In this document: positions 1 to 9,599 of the stretch, piece after piece
Layout of the letters: each line of letters begins with the position of its first letter
How positions within the stretch are numbered: the first letter of the stretch is position 1
Assembly (NCBI GenBank): GCA_023853785.1
Contig: JAJIRX010000391.1
Coordinates: 1 to 15,607, forward strand
Direction of reading: 5' to 3'
DNA length: 15,607 nucleotides
From: Psilocybe azurescens
Taxonomy: Eukaryota; Basidiomycota; Agaricomycetes; Agaricales; Agrocybaceae
Notes under the pieces: generated by a model
Told to the model about the DNA's origin: nothing
Seen by the model: only the letters and a program-made list of their open reading frames with translations
Databases searched by the model: none
Translations under genes and position numbers: made by a program

Positions 1-106
1 GGTTCGTTGTTTGACATGGTCCCGTTTCGACGCTACGATAATTTAACGGAAAAGGCCAAGCAATGACTGTGACGGATGGTGATAGACTTATTGAACGATA
101 CTACAG

Positions 107-113
107 TATATAT
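107..113 (+). promoter_or_regulatory. TATA box of DUF6533-like copy 1
   Basis: The heptamer TATATAT lies about 85 bp before the ATG at 194. The paralogous gene has the same heptamer about 80 bp before its corresponding ATG (7845-7851), and both are followed by TGA then purines, so the element appears to have been duplicated with the gene. No transcription start can be placed from sequence alone. Confidence 0.5.
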
Positions 114-193
114 GAAGCGAATATAGGGATCAAGTGGGTTAATTTCATTCCCTTCACTCTGTTTTGCCTAGATACCTCAAACCCATAACTCCA

Positions 194-1793
194 ATGAACA
201 CGACATCGCCATCGTTGTCTGCACAGTCCATGGATGAGCTGATACACGGTCTACAAATTGTACAGTTCACCAGATGCGCTAGAAGTACGTCAAGCCACGA
301 TGCACATCGTGTATCTACTCTTTCCTGTTCCTTATAATTTCATTATGCTGTAGTTTCCGCTATCTGCATTATTTTATATGACTACAGTGAGCAGTATGTT
401 TTGAACTTATTTAATCACACATTTAATATAGTCCCTCGATAGTTATCACCTTGGACCAAGAGGCAAGTCGTCTGACTATGGACGACACCTATAGTGCTGA
501 TCTCATACCGACGAGCCAGATATCTTTCCTAAAGGTCGGTATGCTCTTGATTTGTTGTATACCCTCATTGATTCAGCTTTGTCTTGATTGAGAACACGCG
601 CTTGAGCTTCATAAAAATATTATTCCTCGTGGTGAGTTAGAGCTGTTGATATGATGAAAGATACTGATTAAAGACTCACAGAATCGCTATTATTTTCTCG
701 GAGCTGTCCCGTAGGTCGCATTCCAGGCATTGTAGTCATTATTGTGGAATGACGCTCTTAAAGATTTGTAACATACGGTGATCCACAAATATACCAACGT
801 TTATGGATGCTGATTTTGTCGAAAATATTGTTTTTCTCTCCAAATGTTAATAACGAAGTATGTGCAGCATAATAAATTACTGCATGAGTATATGTGACCT
901 CTTCTGTTGTAGGTGTGGGTTATAAATGACAGTCTGGAACCGCAAAGAAGACTGATGTTATGCTATGACTTTAAACCTGTAGTTGTGAGTGCATTCTTAT
1001 TCTTCCCATCTCGATATGCTCCTCTCACAACATTCTAGGTTTACATTTTATGAACTGGCAGGACTGGTCGGGTGTGATAGGACCGCTTTCTCAAGGTAGG
1101 TCAATTACAAATGATTAGACTTTAGACCGTATTCACACAACCTACTCTACTGCGATTGTAGCCATTTTGCAGATTCGACTATATGTACTTTTGCCAGGAG
1201 CCGGAGACTCTTGGCCTATATGGTACCTCTATTCATGGTATCGAGCATAGCTTCCATGATTGTGATGGTAATAGCTTCTAACCGTATCATAAAAGGTGAG
1301 TATGGTCCATGTTTTGTACACAGACTCACTACAGACAAACACTTTTAGATAATGGTGTTCGCGCAGTTGAAATTCCTGAAGGACATTTCTGCACTATATC
1401 AAGCATTCCACGCTACACATACGCCTTCTGGATACCCACATTTGCATTCGAGTGCTTTTTGTGCGCACTGGCCATTATTCGCGCGTTTTGGCGCTTTAAA
1501 TCGCCTGGACCATATTTTTCTACTGGAGTGCAACTCTTTCATATCCTGATTCGAGATTCAATTCTTTACTTCATAGCGTAAGTGTTCGGATAGCTGAATC
1601 ATTACTCCAGCTTACAGTGATTGAAATACAGAATTGGGATTACATACTTGGCCTGTATGCTGGTCTGGATATTGGACTTGGTATATCAATTTATGAATTA
1701 CTTGATTAATTATATTAATAGATTCTGCAGAAACATTTTGACGCCCCCTGGGGTTCTCAGTCACCATCTCATCTACCCTATGCAATCGCATGA
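194..1793 (+). pseudogene. DUF6533-like fungal membrane protein, copy 1 (damaged)
   Basis: I recognise this as a basidiomycete multi-pass membrane protein of the DUF6533 type; its biochemical role is unknown. Exons that keep frame are 194-284, 354-386, 443-462, 520-534, 593-631, 682-710, 1039-1095, 1173-1295, 1367-1577, 1632-1680 and 1731-1793; 711-1038 could not be modelled with certainty. Readable segments in order are ILYDY-ITLDQE, NRYY, FMNWQDWSG, YTYAFWIP, the DSILYF segment and ITYLACMLVW, several of them hydrophobic and probably membrane-spanning. Introns are 50-77 nt. Damage: the last exon is one base short against copy 2, so the GFSV-type C-terminus is out of frame and translation ends at TGA 1791-1793. 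Two Trp kept in copy 2 (ISFLW and MRWNF) are Lys and Leu here. Identification is from remembered motifs and from agreement with copy 2; a working gene with an altered tail is possible. Confidence 0.72.
520..534 (+). other. 15-nt microexon (copy 1) after a GC-AG intron
   Basis: The codons give Ile-Ser-Phe-Leu-Lys. The upstream intron (463-519) begins GCAAGT and ends CCAG; the downstream one (535-592) begins GTCGGT. Skipping these 15 nt would remove the link between the LDQE motif and the next exon. The copy at 8244-8258 has the same length and phase and encodes ISFLW. Confidence 0.55.
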
Positions 1794-2034
1794 TACTGAA
1801 AGTTCACGGAATTCTTGCCGCAGATGATAACAGAAGGAAGTCAAGGGTGTTGCCTGTCTCTGGTTTAGCTTCCATTTCTTTAATTTTAATCTTCCAACTC
1901 AGCTAAAACCCTACAGTTATTAACAATGTATGACTATGTTTTACGTATTTCTTGTACTTATCCATTATGCTATAAATCTTTGGATAATAAATTACAGTAA
2001 ATGGAGTATAGTACCGGTGATCTACCTAATATAA
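1794..2034. other. Gene-free stretch after copy 1
   Basis: The first ~110 bases hold the out-of-frame remainder of the copy 1 C-terminus: the GFSV and KVHGIL motifs of copy 2 can be read here in another frame, which would run on to a TAA near 1904. The rest is AT-rich and shows no coding signal. Confidence 0.45.
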
Positions 2035-2530
2035 GCGCATGTCCAAGATATACGTTGGCATGCAGTTACGGAGCACCCACAGAATTTTCACGTATACGTT
2101 AACCATGCTCGAAATATTATTGTTGTCGATGGGTTAGACACATCTCATATTGTCGAAGTTGAAGGGTATTCAAAAATTTCCATTCTAGGGTTCATATAGG
2201 TATTGAATTTGGTGGGATATCATATCCTCAAGTTTCCTGGGTATTCCTCTTCCCTTACAAAATGTTGGTTAATGTATCATTCGTTTCACATACACGGTAC
2301 GTCTGGTTCTGATCTTGGTGATGCAATGCCGTCGCATTTGAATAATCTCCAATGAATTCTCGGCTGACGTCGATTTCTGATATATGTTCAGAAGGGATCG
2401 CATCAATGCTATTCCGCTAGATGACGTTCCTCTAAGCCCATAAGTCGTGACTTTTCATGAAATGGAAATAATGCAAGAAGACGAGAGGGAAGAAGAAAAG
2501 CCTAGTGATGAGGATTTTGAGTGGGTTTAG
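2035..2530 (+). pseudogene. Unidentified gene remnant
   Basis: Two short stretches look coding, but the gene is not recognised. The first (2035-2199) is open for 54 codons and contains FHVYVNHARN followed by IIVVDGLDTSHIVEV, with a plausible hydrophilic/beta-rich make-up. The second runs from ATG 2384 to TAG 2528-2530, broken by one TAA at 2441-2443, and ends in a strongly acidic tail (QEDEREEEKPSDEDFEWV), as at the C-terminus of many fungal proteins. Between them are possible intron-like AT-rich bases. They may be parts of one decayed gene or unrelated chance frames. No known family motif is visible. Confidence 0.28.
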
Positions 2531-3739
2531 GCAAGCTCATGATCGCTCAACGCGCTGTGGGTGCATATCGTACTGGATACACCCGAAACAGATGGGAAGA
2601 GACCCCGACACTTACATTTTGAATCTTATTGCGACGAAATGGGGTGGTGAGGAAAACCATAGGCTGATGATCTATACATGGGATATCGAAAGTCTATAGA
2701 AAAGACACGATGTTTGGTACTACGCACCATGGACCATTTCGTATTACACCTTCACATAATCTCATCAGTGATTATTATATGTGGTCTCATAGCATGACGG
2801 AGTTGTAAAGACAGTGACCCGATATGACGTCGGTATCTATCCTCGTCATCTCACAAGGCAGTATTCCTGCAGAGTAATGCTCGATTGCAATCATCTGACA
2901 AGCTCCGAATGACACTCGGCTTTGTACCGCTGTTGAGTAAGGACGAAAAAAATAGTTTGAATAAAAGAGACGTATTCTAAGAGATATATAACCCACGCAA
3001 GCAGAAAGCCAGTAAAGTTGAACGCAAGGAGGTGGAAGCCGCGGGAAGAACCAGCCAACTCATCCGAAATCGCACGTTCTATTAATAAATACAACCAAAT
3101 CAAGTTGCCAAGTTTGTAAAAGACATTGGACTGCTACATGCGCTACTTGATTCCTACTGCAGGCATACCAGACTTTTCAAGCCAATTTTTACTTCTTCAG
3201 TCATGGCAGACCAATTAACACGTCTCTGAGACCCCAGCCAGGTTCCACTCTCGGAATGTGCAGCTAGTCGCGCGAGGGACCTTGGAGCGTTCTTATCTCA
3301 CAAGTGTCTCAGTAACGACAGTGAACACAATTGATGCGGTTGTTTGTTTTCCAAGTTATAACCTATCAACGCCAAAGCCTATCAAAGACAATCCAACGAT
3401 CAATGTCAACCATGTCCATCTCGCTCGCGCTCAACATTCAACTCTTCAGCGCTTCAGCTTTAATTAGATTTAACGTTCAACCTGGATAGTTCAATTGAAT
3501 CACTTTTACCCCGCCCTTACAACGCACTACGCGATGCTTCTGTCCTCTGAACTGAGATTACAGGGGTGCTGTGACTATGAATCCTGTACTACTTACAACC
3601 ACAGTCCGAACAATGCCGCTGAGATGCACAAGGTCCGCGTCAATGTGGTGGGGTAGATGATGGTGGTCCGAGGGTGGGGGGTCACATGTACGTTCCATCA
3701 TCATCCAGCCATCGACCTCGTATGCAACACTCACACGTT
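2531..3739. other. No recognisable gene
   Basis: Only short, unconvincing open stretches occur on either strand: 64 codons ending near 2699, 70 codons on the minus strand around 2891-3103, and 69 codons at 3258-3467. None shows a family motif, consistent wobble bias or intron signals that would join them. From about 3480 the base composition shifts towards high GC and CpG, leading into the minus-strand gene remnant beyond 3740. Confidence 0.5.
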
Positions 3740-4519
3740 CTACTTCCTCCTGCTCTGCGCCAGCGCCGCCCAGCACGTGCGGAACGCTATCGACGCGCGC
3801 ACTTTCGAGCTCACGCCGTCGCCCATCACCAGCTCCGCCCCCGCGTGCTCGCATTCCGCCTGACCAACCGTCCTTAGTTGGTTAGCGCGCGGGCGCCGGG
3901 TATGCGCGGGGTGTAGATCGCGAGAGCATGTCCCCGACTGTGATGATATTTGGGAGAGTCCATAGTGATGAGGGACGTAGTGAAGCACTCGGATCCGGAT
4001 GCGCAGCGGGGTGGAGGTGGGTCGTTCCGTCACGGAGAGCGACTTCCAGTGGTATGTGTTCACATTCGGAATCACATTCGCATCCGGATTCGGTTGCACA
4101 GGCACATATTTATGCATATTCAACTTCCCTGGTGTTGGAACAATGTACTTCGGGGGCTAGTCAGTCGTCCACGTCAGCACTGGATTCCGCTTGTGGAACT
4201 CATCGAACGCCAGTATGGGGTGCACAGTGATGAGTGGATGTAGGACGGGCGCACGCAGATGAGCGATGAGCGGGGCAGAGCCTCTAGTATCCATTGCGGC
4301 TAGTCTATGTCGTAGGCTGTTGTCTTCGGCTGTATGGGAAGAATGGGGGCGCGATATGTCGTTGTCGTTGTTGTTCGGATATGCAGGTGTCGGGGTGGTG
4401 GTGCCTATGCTGCACAATATCCGTGGCAGTAGAAAGGGATGTGGAAGGGTTTGCTTAAGAGGCACGTTCGTGGTCGTCGTCGTCATCGTTGAGGGGTATG
4501 TCCCTGTTCCACTCACCAC
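3740..4519 (-). pseudogene. Possible DUF6699-like gene remnant
   Basis: One minus-strand frame is open from about 4531 to 3740 except for a single TAG at 4157-4159, with G/C favoured at third positions near its 3' end. Segments that recall the basidiomycete DUF6699 domain occur in the expected order: HPILAFDEFHKRNPVLTW, then ERPTSTPLRIRIR, then (in another frame, about 3920-3960) ITVGDMLSRS, then SSKVRASIAF near the end. This would mean at least one stop and two frameshifts, hence a pseudogene. A GTGAGT at 4516-4511 could be a 5' splice site, so the most upstream part may be intron. Function of DUF6699 proteins is unknown. The match is from memory of the domain's spacing and is weak; an unrelated GC-rich gene is possible, and the opposite strand (3657-3863) also has GC-ending codons because it shares the same wobble positions. 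Confidence 0.3.
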
Positions 4520-5261
4520 AGATTCGAATTTTCAACAGCACCGACAACTCCTAAGCGAATCTCTGGTCTATAATTTGGCATTAAATCACGACTGATGAAG
4601 TCCAGTGGTCGAAGTCTAAACACAAGAGGACTGGCTGCGGAGGAAGAGTACGTATAGATGTATATTCGGCGGTGGTATTAGCTCGGTAGAGCGACCTCCG
4701 AGTCCGTGCATCCAGAGGAGGAATCGAAGGCCCTTTGAACACTGAGCTTTACGAATAGTTTAGGGATTAGCTAGCTATCATTGATGTTTTGGTTTTGCCG
4801 ATACTTTGCCTCTGAGCGAGGTAGAAATTGCGACTTCGAGGGAATCATCGGCCCAAGCTACCTTCAGCTGTTGGGGAGCGATATAACGTCCTAATGCTTA
4901 CATCTGTATTTAATCTGCTCTTCAAACTATCCCCGACTCTTGAGCATATCATGTTGGGAAGATATGTGTTTTAAAGTACCCGGAGTGCACTTTTCAAAGC
5001 ACCTGGTTGAGTGACACGCATTATTACAATTCGCTGGAATTTAAATCAGACAGACAGACAGCGTTGACTATGAATTGGTTTGACAAGCTTTGTTTAAGAT
5101 TTATAGCACAAGTATGCAGCGATATTGTTCAATTACCGCTGCTACGGCTCAGTGACTCCAAAGCCATGCCGGTACAGTACGGCGCAACGTGCTTGACGTA
5201 GAACATCTCATTATTTGATATGTATTTCTCGGAACTCCTAGATCTTGAATAATCGTGCTAC
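4520..5261. other. No recognisable gene
   Basis: No frame over about 65 codons and no family motif. A tRNA-like patch around 4670-4735 contains an A-box-like TTAGCTCGGTAGAGC, but nothing that folds into a complete cloverleaf follows it. A CAGACAGACAGACAG run of four units occurs near 5047. Confidence 0.5.
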
Positions 5262-5648
5262 TTAACGCTTGACCGGGCTGCTGCTGGGGGCATAAGGGTA
5301 ATTGTTTCCCTGTACCATCGGACCCGGAGCGGTGTCCGGTACACTATCCAGCGCCTTCTGACGCTCGTAGTACCGTATTCTGTATTGCATCATCATTTCT
5401 ATAGATTTCGCTTGCGAGTGTAGTATGAATGCTCTGAGACGGGCAATTCCCTCAGTGTCAATTTGTTCTTGAATTTTGACTCTTTCACCATCAACTGCAC
5501 GCCACTCGCCCTTGCGCATGTAGAATCTATAGTCAAACAAAGTCATGTCATTAAGAGAAAATGAAATTAGAATTAGTGCCACGCACTTGTACTTTTCATC
5601 CAATGGATAGTAAGGAGCAGGCTGAGGATATAATTGATGTGTGCTCAT
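5262..5648 (-). CDS. Small spliced protein of unknown function
   Basis: ATG at 5648 opens a frame to TGA/TAG-type termination at 5262. An intron is likely at 5586-5527 (60 nt; GTGCGT at the 5' end, TTAATGAC as a possible branch site, CTATAG at the 3' end). It is a multiple of three without a stop, so the unspliced frame also stays open; splicing gives about 107 residues. The spliced protein starts with a Pro/Tyr-rich segment ending YPLDEKYK, then FYMRKGEWRAVDGERV, a predicted helical, charged middle (KIQEQIDTEGIARLRAFIL, then MMMQYRIRYYERQKALD) and a Pro/Ser-rich tail. No signal peptide or membrane segment is seen and I recognise no family. A TATA box lies about 80 bp upstream, and the intron signals and absence of lesions make it the best candidate for a working gene in the window. 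A regulatory or structural role would be guesswork. Confidence 0.6.
   Translation of the reverse strand: MSTHQLYPQPAPYYPLDEKYKCVALILISFSLNDMTLFDYRFYMRKGEWRAVDGERVKIQEQIDTEGIARLRAFILHSQAKSIEMMMQYRIRYYERQKALDSVPDTAPGPMVQGNNYPYAPSSSPVKR
5527..5586 (-). other. Probable 60-nt intron
   Basis: On the minus strand it begins GTGCGT and ends GACTATAG. Removal joins AA to A (Lys) and keeps frame, and the removed segment encodes an Ile/Leu-rich stretch unlike the hydrophilic protein around it. Confidence 0.6.
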
Positions 5649-5690
5649 TATAATGTACGTTTACACCGAGTTTACGCAAGGGAAGAGAAG

Positions 5691-5830
5691 GTGTCTGGTG
5701 ATATTTTCCTCTTGCAAAGCCACGCTTATATACGTTTACGCACTCTGGGGCCTCAAGGTTGGTTTCATCTTAACGGAGAAACGTGAATGACTCAGAATGG
5801 CCGAATGATTCTACTATTGAGCCACTTGTG
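5691..5830. repeat. Duplicated upstream segment, CpG-intact copy
   Basis: This 140-bp segment upstream of the small gene is clearly related to 10634-10770, in the same orientation; most bases agree over the whole length. It contains the gene's TATA box (5725-5732, minus strand). It keeps six CpGs, all lost in the other copy. Similarity stops at its left edge, before the gene's ATG, and on the right at GAGCCAC-xxGTG. Confidence 0.85.
5725..5732 (-). promoter_or_regulatory. TATA box of the small gene at 5262-5648
   Basis: On the minus strand it reads TATATAAG, about 77 bp before the ATG at 5648. The same box survives in the duplicated segment at 10.6 kb. Confidence 0.5.
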
Positions 5831-7001
5831 GCACGGACAATATACATTTCGAAGCTGCGAAAAGCACCCCTGAACTCGAACATTGTCCCGTTCATCATTA
5901 ATGTGGATAGTGGCATGTTAAATAGAAAAGACACTTTCATAACTACACATGAGGCAATTCAAAGTGGATCGCAACCGAAACAAAGCGGCGGACGGGGCAC
6001 CAGCTGAGTCTCGGTGCCCTCCCAATTGGGAAACTGCTCAAATCCTCCACAATGCTCAATTTAGAAAGCGAGGTATTTACAAACTAACAATGAGAGCCAG
6101 ACGGTGGATGAGAACGTTGTAGGTTAATTCTCGCTTTGGAGCACATTAATAATATTGAAGAGTCTTCACGGCTATGGACTTTGATTAGCCAAAGCATATT
6201 GTTGGCTTTATGCGGAAAGAAAGCCCGTGGCATCCGATGCATAGTATGGTTGGACCATTAGATGGCATGTGCTAACTCTGTCGAGAAACCTTGAGGCTTA
6301 TGATCGAATCAACGATCTAATTCGCGTACTGTAAAATTACATTGGGTCTTTGCAGTGTAATGTGGAAATTATTACTTTGAGGTGCACTATATTATTGTGA
6401 AGACAATGGAAAGCAGTGCCTCTCAATCGATCTAGCAGGAGACGCCCAAGGAGTAGTCCAAGCCAAAATATCAAGCCTTGAAGAGACAAACACACGTCCG
6501 CCCGTTTACCGAGTAGACAGGACAATCTGAATCTACGCCTCTCGTCAGTATCGGCCAGAGATGTTCAGAGAGCGCTGCACCTCTCAACACGCGGAAACGT
6601 TCAGTATAATTGTTGGAGGGCCTTATGGGGTTCTAATATGGGGTTCTCCAGAACTTACAATGCAGCCATTATAACCGCGGCCATTGTCATGCCATTGAAA
6701 GACCCACTCCAATATTCAACGACCTTGTCCGTTCTTTATCTCTCGTCGTACGCACGTTGTTAGCCAGATGATCTGGCACAACGGAGTTCCGAATGTTTAA
6801 ACAGCACAATAAATCTGGAAACCATGTACTACAATGCCGGGAAGGTCATATGCAAGAGCGCAATCGACTCAATATACCCTCGTATATAGCACTTCATTGC
6901 ATATTGGCGAGCCAGTGCTTTAAGCCCTTCGGGCATCTACTCCCAGACGAGTGTGGGAATACTTCCCGGATTTTCCGTATCAGACTGGCATGCCAATAAA
7001 A
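5831..7001. other. No recognisable gene; inverted repeat at 5995-6031
   Basis: An open stretch of about 74 codons (to 6007) and others of 60-70 codons show no motif or consistent codon bias. At 5995-6019, GGGCACC and GGTGCCC can pair over an 11-nt loop; directly after, 6020-6031 (TCCCAATTGGGA) is a perfect 12-bp palindrome. Whether this is functional is unknown. Confidence 0.45.
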
Positions 7002-7238
7002 ATGGCGAGACCCGACTTCTTATGCACATGGCTGGTATTTTTGGATTGGTTCGCGTTTGGCGTTGTTTTCTGGTACTATGGGCTGTGTACTATTTTAATT
7101 ACGATATCTCCTTGCATTTCATCTGTGTTCTCTAAGATCATGTTAACTTGTATTGCAAGTGATTCAACCCTTGATCCCGTCGAAGCTGATGCTCAGTCTG
7201 TCTTGTTCCGCTCTGTGTTGCACGAATCACAAAGCTAG
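7002..7238 (+). CDS. Small hydrophobic open reading frame, doubtful
   Basis: ATG at 7002 gives 78 codons to TAG at 7236-7238. Residues about 5-45 are strongly hydrophobic (FLCTWLVFLDW, then FGVVFWYYGLCTILITI), compatible with one or two membrane segments, followed by an acidic patch (DSTLDPVEADAQ). No family is recognised and the overlapping frames are also open, so it may be chance or an exon of a decayed membrane-protein gene. Confidence 0.2.
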   Translation: MARPDFLCTWLVFLDWFAFGVVFWYYGLCTILITISPCISSVFSKIMLTCIASDSTLDPVEADAQSVLFRSVLHESQS

Positions 7239-7844
7239 GGTTCTAAATCTCTTCCAATTCGTCTTTGATTTATCCGGGCCCCTGATGCATACAAGTCGGA
7301 TCAAACGATATGCCCTTTGGTTGGGACTAGATACATTTATGTAATTAAAATGTCACAGAGGTCTCCTCGGCCTAATTTTCATGAGTTATAGCAGGATAGA
7401 ATTTCAACAGGTCGCGTGGTATCTGTACAAGGCACGGCACTTTCTAAAGAATCTTTAACTAATATGTCAGCAATATTTTGTCCGAGAACGTAGGATCTCG
7501 TGGATATATTTAAACTCAGACTATTAAAAGAGCATATCAGAAAAGATTGTTGAAAATTTCAAACATACCTGATTATCACAGTATCGGATGTAATCGATCC
7601 AAGCCCTGGTATTATTGTTCCATCTAGTTGATGGCTGTGAGATATGCAGTTTTTCTTGAGACAGTGTTATTGGCTGAATCTCATTCGGAGTGTGTGTTCT
7701 CGAAAGGTCCGTTTGTTCAACTGATTATATTTAGACACAATACCATTGAACGAAAACGTCAATCCATCACTGTGATGAACAAGATGTATGTGGTGATTGA
7801 AAAGGCCGAGACATGGAGATAGCATCTGCCCCTGACCTCACCGG
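7239..7844. other. No recognisable gene
   Basis: AT-rich sequence with short open stretches only (64 codons at 7628-7822). No motif, repeat or splice pattern supports a gene. Confidence 0.45.
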
Positions 7845-7851
7845 TATATAT
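7845..7851 (+). promoter_or_regulatory. TATA box of DUF6533-like copy 2
   Basis: TATATAT, 81 bp before the ATG at 7926 and matched by the same element in copy 1. Its retention suggests the promoter was part of the duplicated unit. Confidence 0.5.
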
Positions 7852-7925
7852 GAGATGCATTTGACAATAGACTGAGTTGTCCATATTGCTTGAAAATTCT
7901 ACTCACTCTAAATCCATTGCCCTCG

Positions 7926-9599
7926 ATGAACACAACATTCTTTATCTCGCCTCTCCAGTCCATTTAGACCAGCTGGTCCACGGACTACATATTGTGCAGC
8001 TGACCAGATATGCTAGACGTGCGTCAGCCACGATTGAAGTTGAGTTTTTACCTATCTCATGTTTCAGCGCTCTCTAGTTTCCGCTTTTTGCGTAATTCTG
8101 TTTGACTATAGTAAGCAATATATTTTGAATAACCTCGACTAATACAATAACTATGATACCTCAATAGTCCTGACCATCGACCAAGAGGCAAGTTGGCTTC
8201 TTTTTATGAGTTGATGACAATTACATTCACGCCACCAACCCAGATATCGTTCTTATGGGTGGGTATTCTTTGTATCTGTCCTGTAACTTCAGACTCAGAG
8301 CCCTTTGTTTTTATTCAGAACATGCGATGGAACTTTATGAAGCTATTGTTCTTTTTGGTAAGCCGTTGAAGTGTGGAACTCCTTGAAAGAGCCCTGATTT
8401 CCGATTTCTAGAATCGCTATTACATGTCCGGATCATTTATGTGAGTTGCATCTCTTAGGGACAAATTATGATAATGGAATGACACGGGAAATAGATTTAC
8501 TGTTTACGGTAATCTGAGAATATACAGAGTTGTTATAGGTTCTTACTTGGTCATATACAGCGTTCTTTCTCGGAATATCAATGACAGAGTATGCACGAGT
8601 GATCAGGCACTACTATATATATCTGATGTTTCCTTTCTCGTAGTTGTATGTTCGCAGGTGATGATATGCACACAGTAAAGACTGACATATAGTCATTGGT
8701 TTACCGTTGTAGTTGTGAGTGGAATTTAAGTATTTCAATGTCAATATCATCCACTGACAGTATTTAAGGTTTACGTTTCATGGATTGGCAAAGTTGGTCA
8801 GGGCTGATAGGAGTTCTTCTTACACAAGGCAAGCTATGCAACGGTTATTAAGTTATACTAACCCAATTTTGCTCCACTGGTACTTCAGCCATTCTGCAGG
8901 TTCGACTATATGCACTTTTTCTAAGAGCCGTAAAGTTCTTCCCTTCATGACTGCCTACGTACTGTCAGCTACGGCTTCCATGGTTGTTATGGAGAAAGCC
9001 TTCTACAAGGGTGAGTATATTTTATGAGGCATAAAGCAAATCCGTCAGATCTGACAAAGGACAAAGTATCACAAGAGGACGTCGTCCATGCAGTTGCAAT
9101 TCCTGGAGGGCAATTCTGCACTGTATCAAGAATTCCGCAATACACATACGCATTTTGGATACCAATACTGTCATTCGAGTGCTTACTGTGCACACTGGCT
9201 ATTATGAAGGGGATTCAACACTTCAAGATGGATGGGTCCTACTATTATACAGGGGTGCAACTAGTTGATATTCTTGTTCAGGATTCAATTCTCTACTTTG
9301 CAGCGTAAGTGATCCGAAATGTCACCTGTTTATCTATGCTTACAGTAGTTCCATAAATACAGAATTGGGACTACATATTTTGCCTGTATGATGGTTTGGA
9401 TAATGGATCAGGTACTTCTGTTGGAGATTAGCTCATCTAATTATGCTGATGAATCATGCAGGAGCTTTTCGATGCATCCCTTGGATTTTCAGTGGCTCTG
9501 TCATCCATCCTTTGCAGTCGAATAGTATTCAAAGTTCATGGGATCTTGGTTGAAAGAGAGGAGATCATGAACTTGGGAGGGCTGCCTGTCACTGACTGA
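7926..9599 (+). pseudogene. DUF6533-like fungal membrane protein, copy 2 (start damaged)
   Basis: Paralogue of 194-1793. Exons are 7926-8018, 8078-8110, 8168-8187, 8244-8258, 8319-8357, 8412-8440, 8769-8828, 8900-9010, 9094-9304, 9363-9411 and 9462-9599; 8441-8768 is uncertain. Lengths 33, 20, 15, 39, 29, 211 and 49 equal those of copy 1. Motifs in order: ILFDY-LTIDQE-ISFLW, MRWNFMKLLFFL, NRYYMSGSF, FMDWQSWSGLIG, YTYAFWIPILSFECLLC, DILVQDSILYF, TTYFACMMVW, and an intact tail beginning ELFDASLGFSV and ending LPVTD at TGA 9597-9599. The tail is in frame, unlike copy 1. Damage: exon 1 has two extra bases against copy 1 (93 versus 91 nt), so the ATG frame meets a TAG 14 codons in, while HLDQLVHGL and onward lie in another frame without an obvious ATG. 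Introns at 8188 and 8829 begin GC. With another start site it could still be a gene. Cellular role unknown. Confidence 0.75.
8244..8258 (+). other. 15-nt microexon (copy 2)
   Basis: It encodes Ile-Ser-Phe-Leu-Trp between introns 8188-8243 (GCAAGT...CAG) and 8259-8318 (GTGGGT...CAG), both in phase 0. With it, the joined protein reads DQE-ISFLW-NMRW, fitting the DQE...W spacing I expect for the family. Confidence 0.6.

Noticed and set aside
2787..3103. Two overlapping minus-strand frames of about 70 codons
   Set aside because: No motif, bias or splice links; they overlap in different frames and look like chance.
3657..3863. + strand frame with mostly C/G-ending codons
   Set aside because: Attractive wobble bias, but it shares third positions with the minus-strand frame at 3740-4123, which is longer; no motif supports the + strand.
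4670..4735. tRNA-like patch with TTAGCTCGGTAGAGC
   Set aside because: The D loop is too short, no T arm follows on the same strand (a B-box-like match occurs only on the other strand), and the acceptor ends do not pair.
5783..6007. + strand frame divergent from the small gene
   Set aside because: It opens with GTG; the ATG nearby gives only 27 codons, and it overlaps the duplicated promoter segment.
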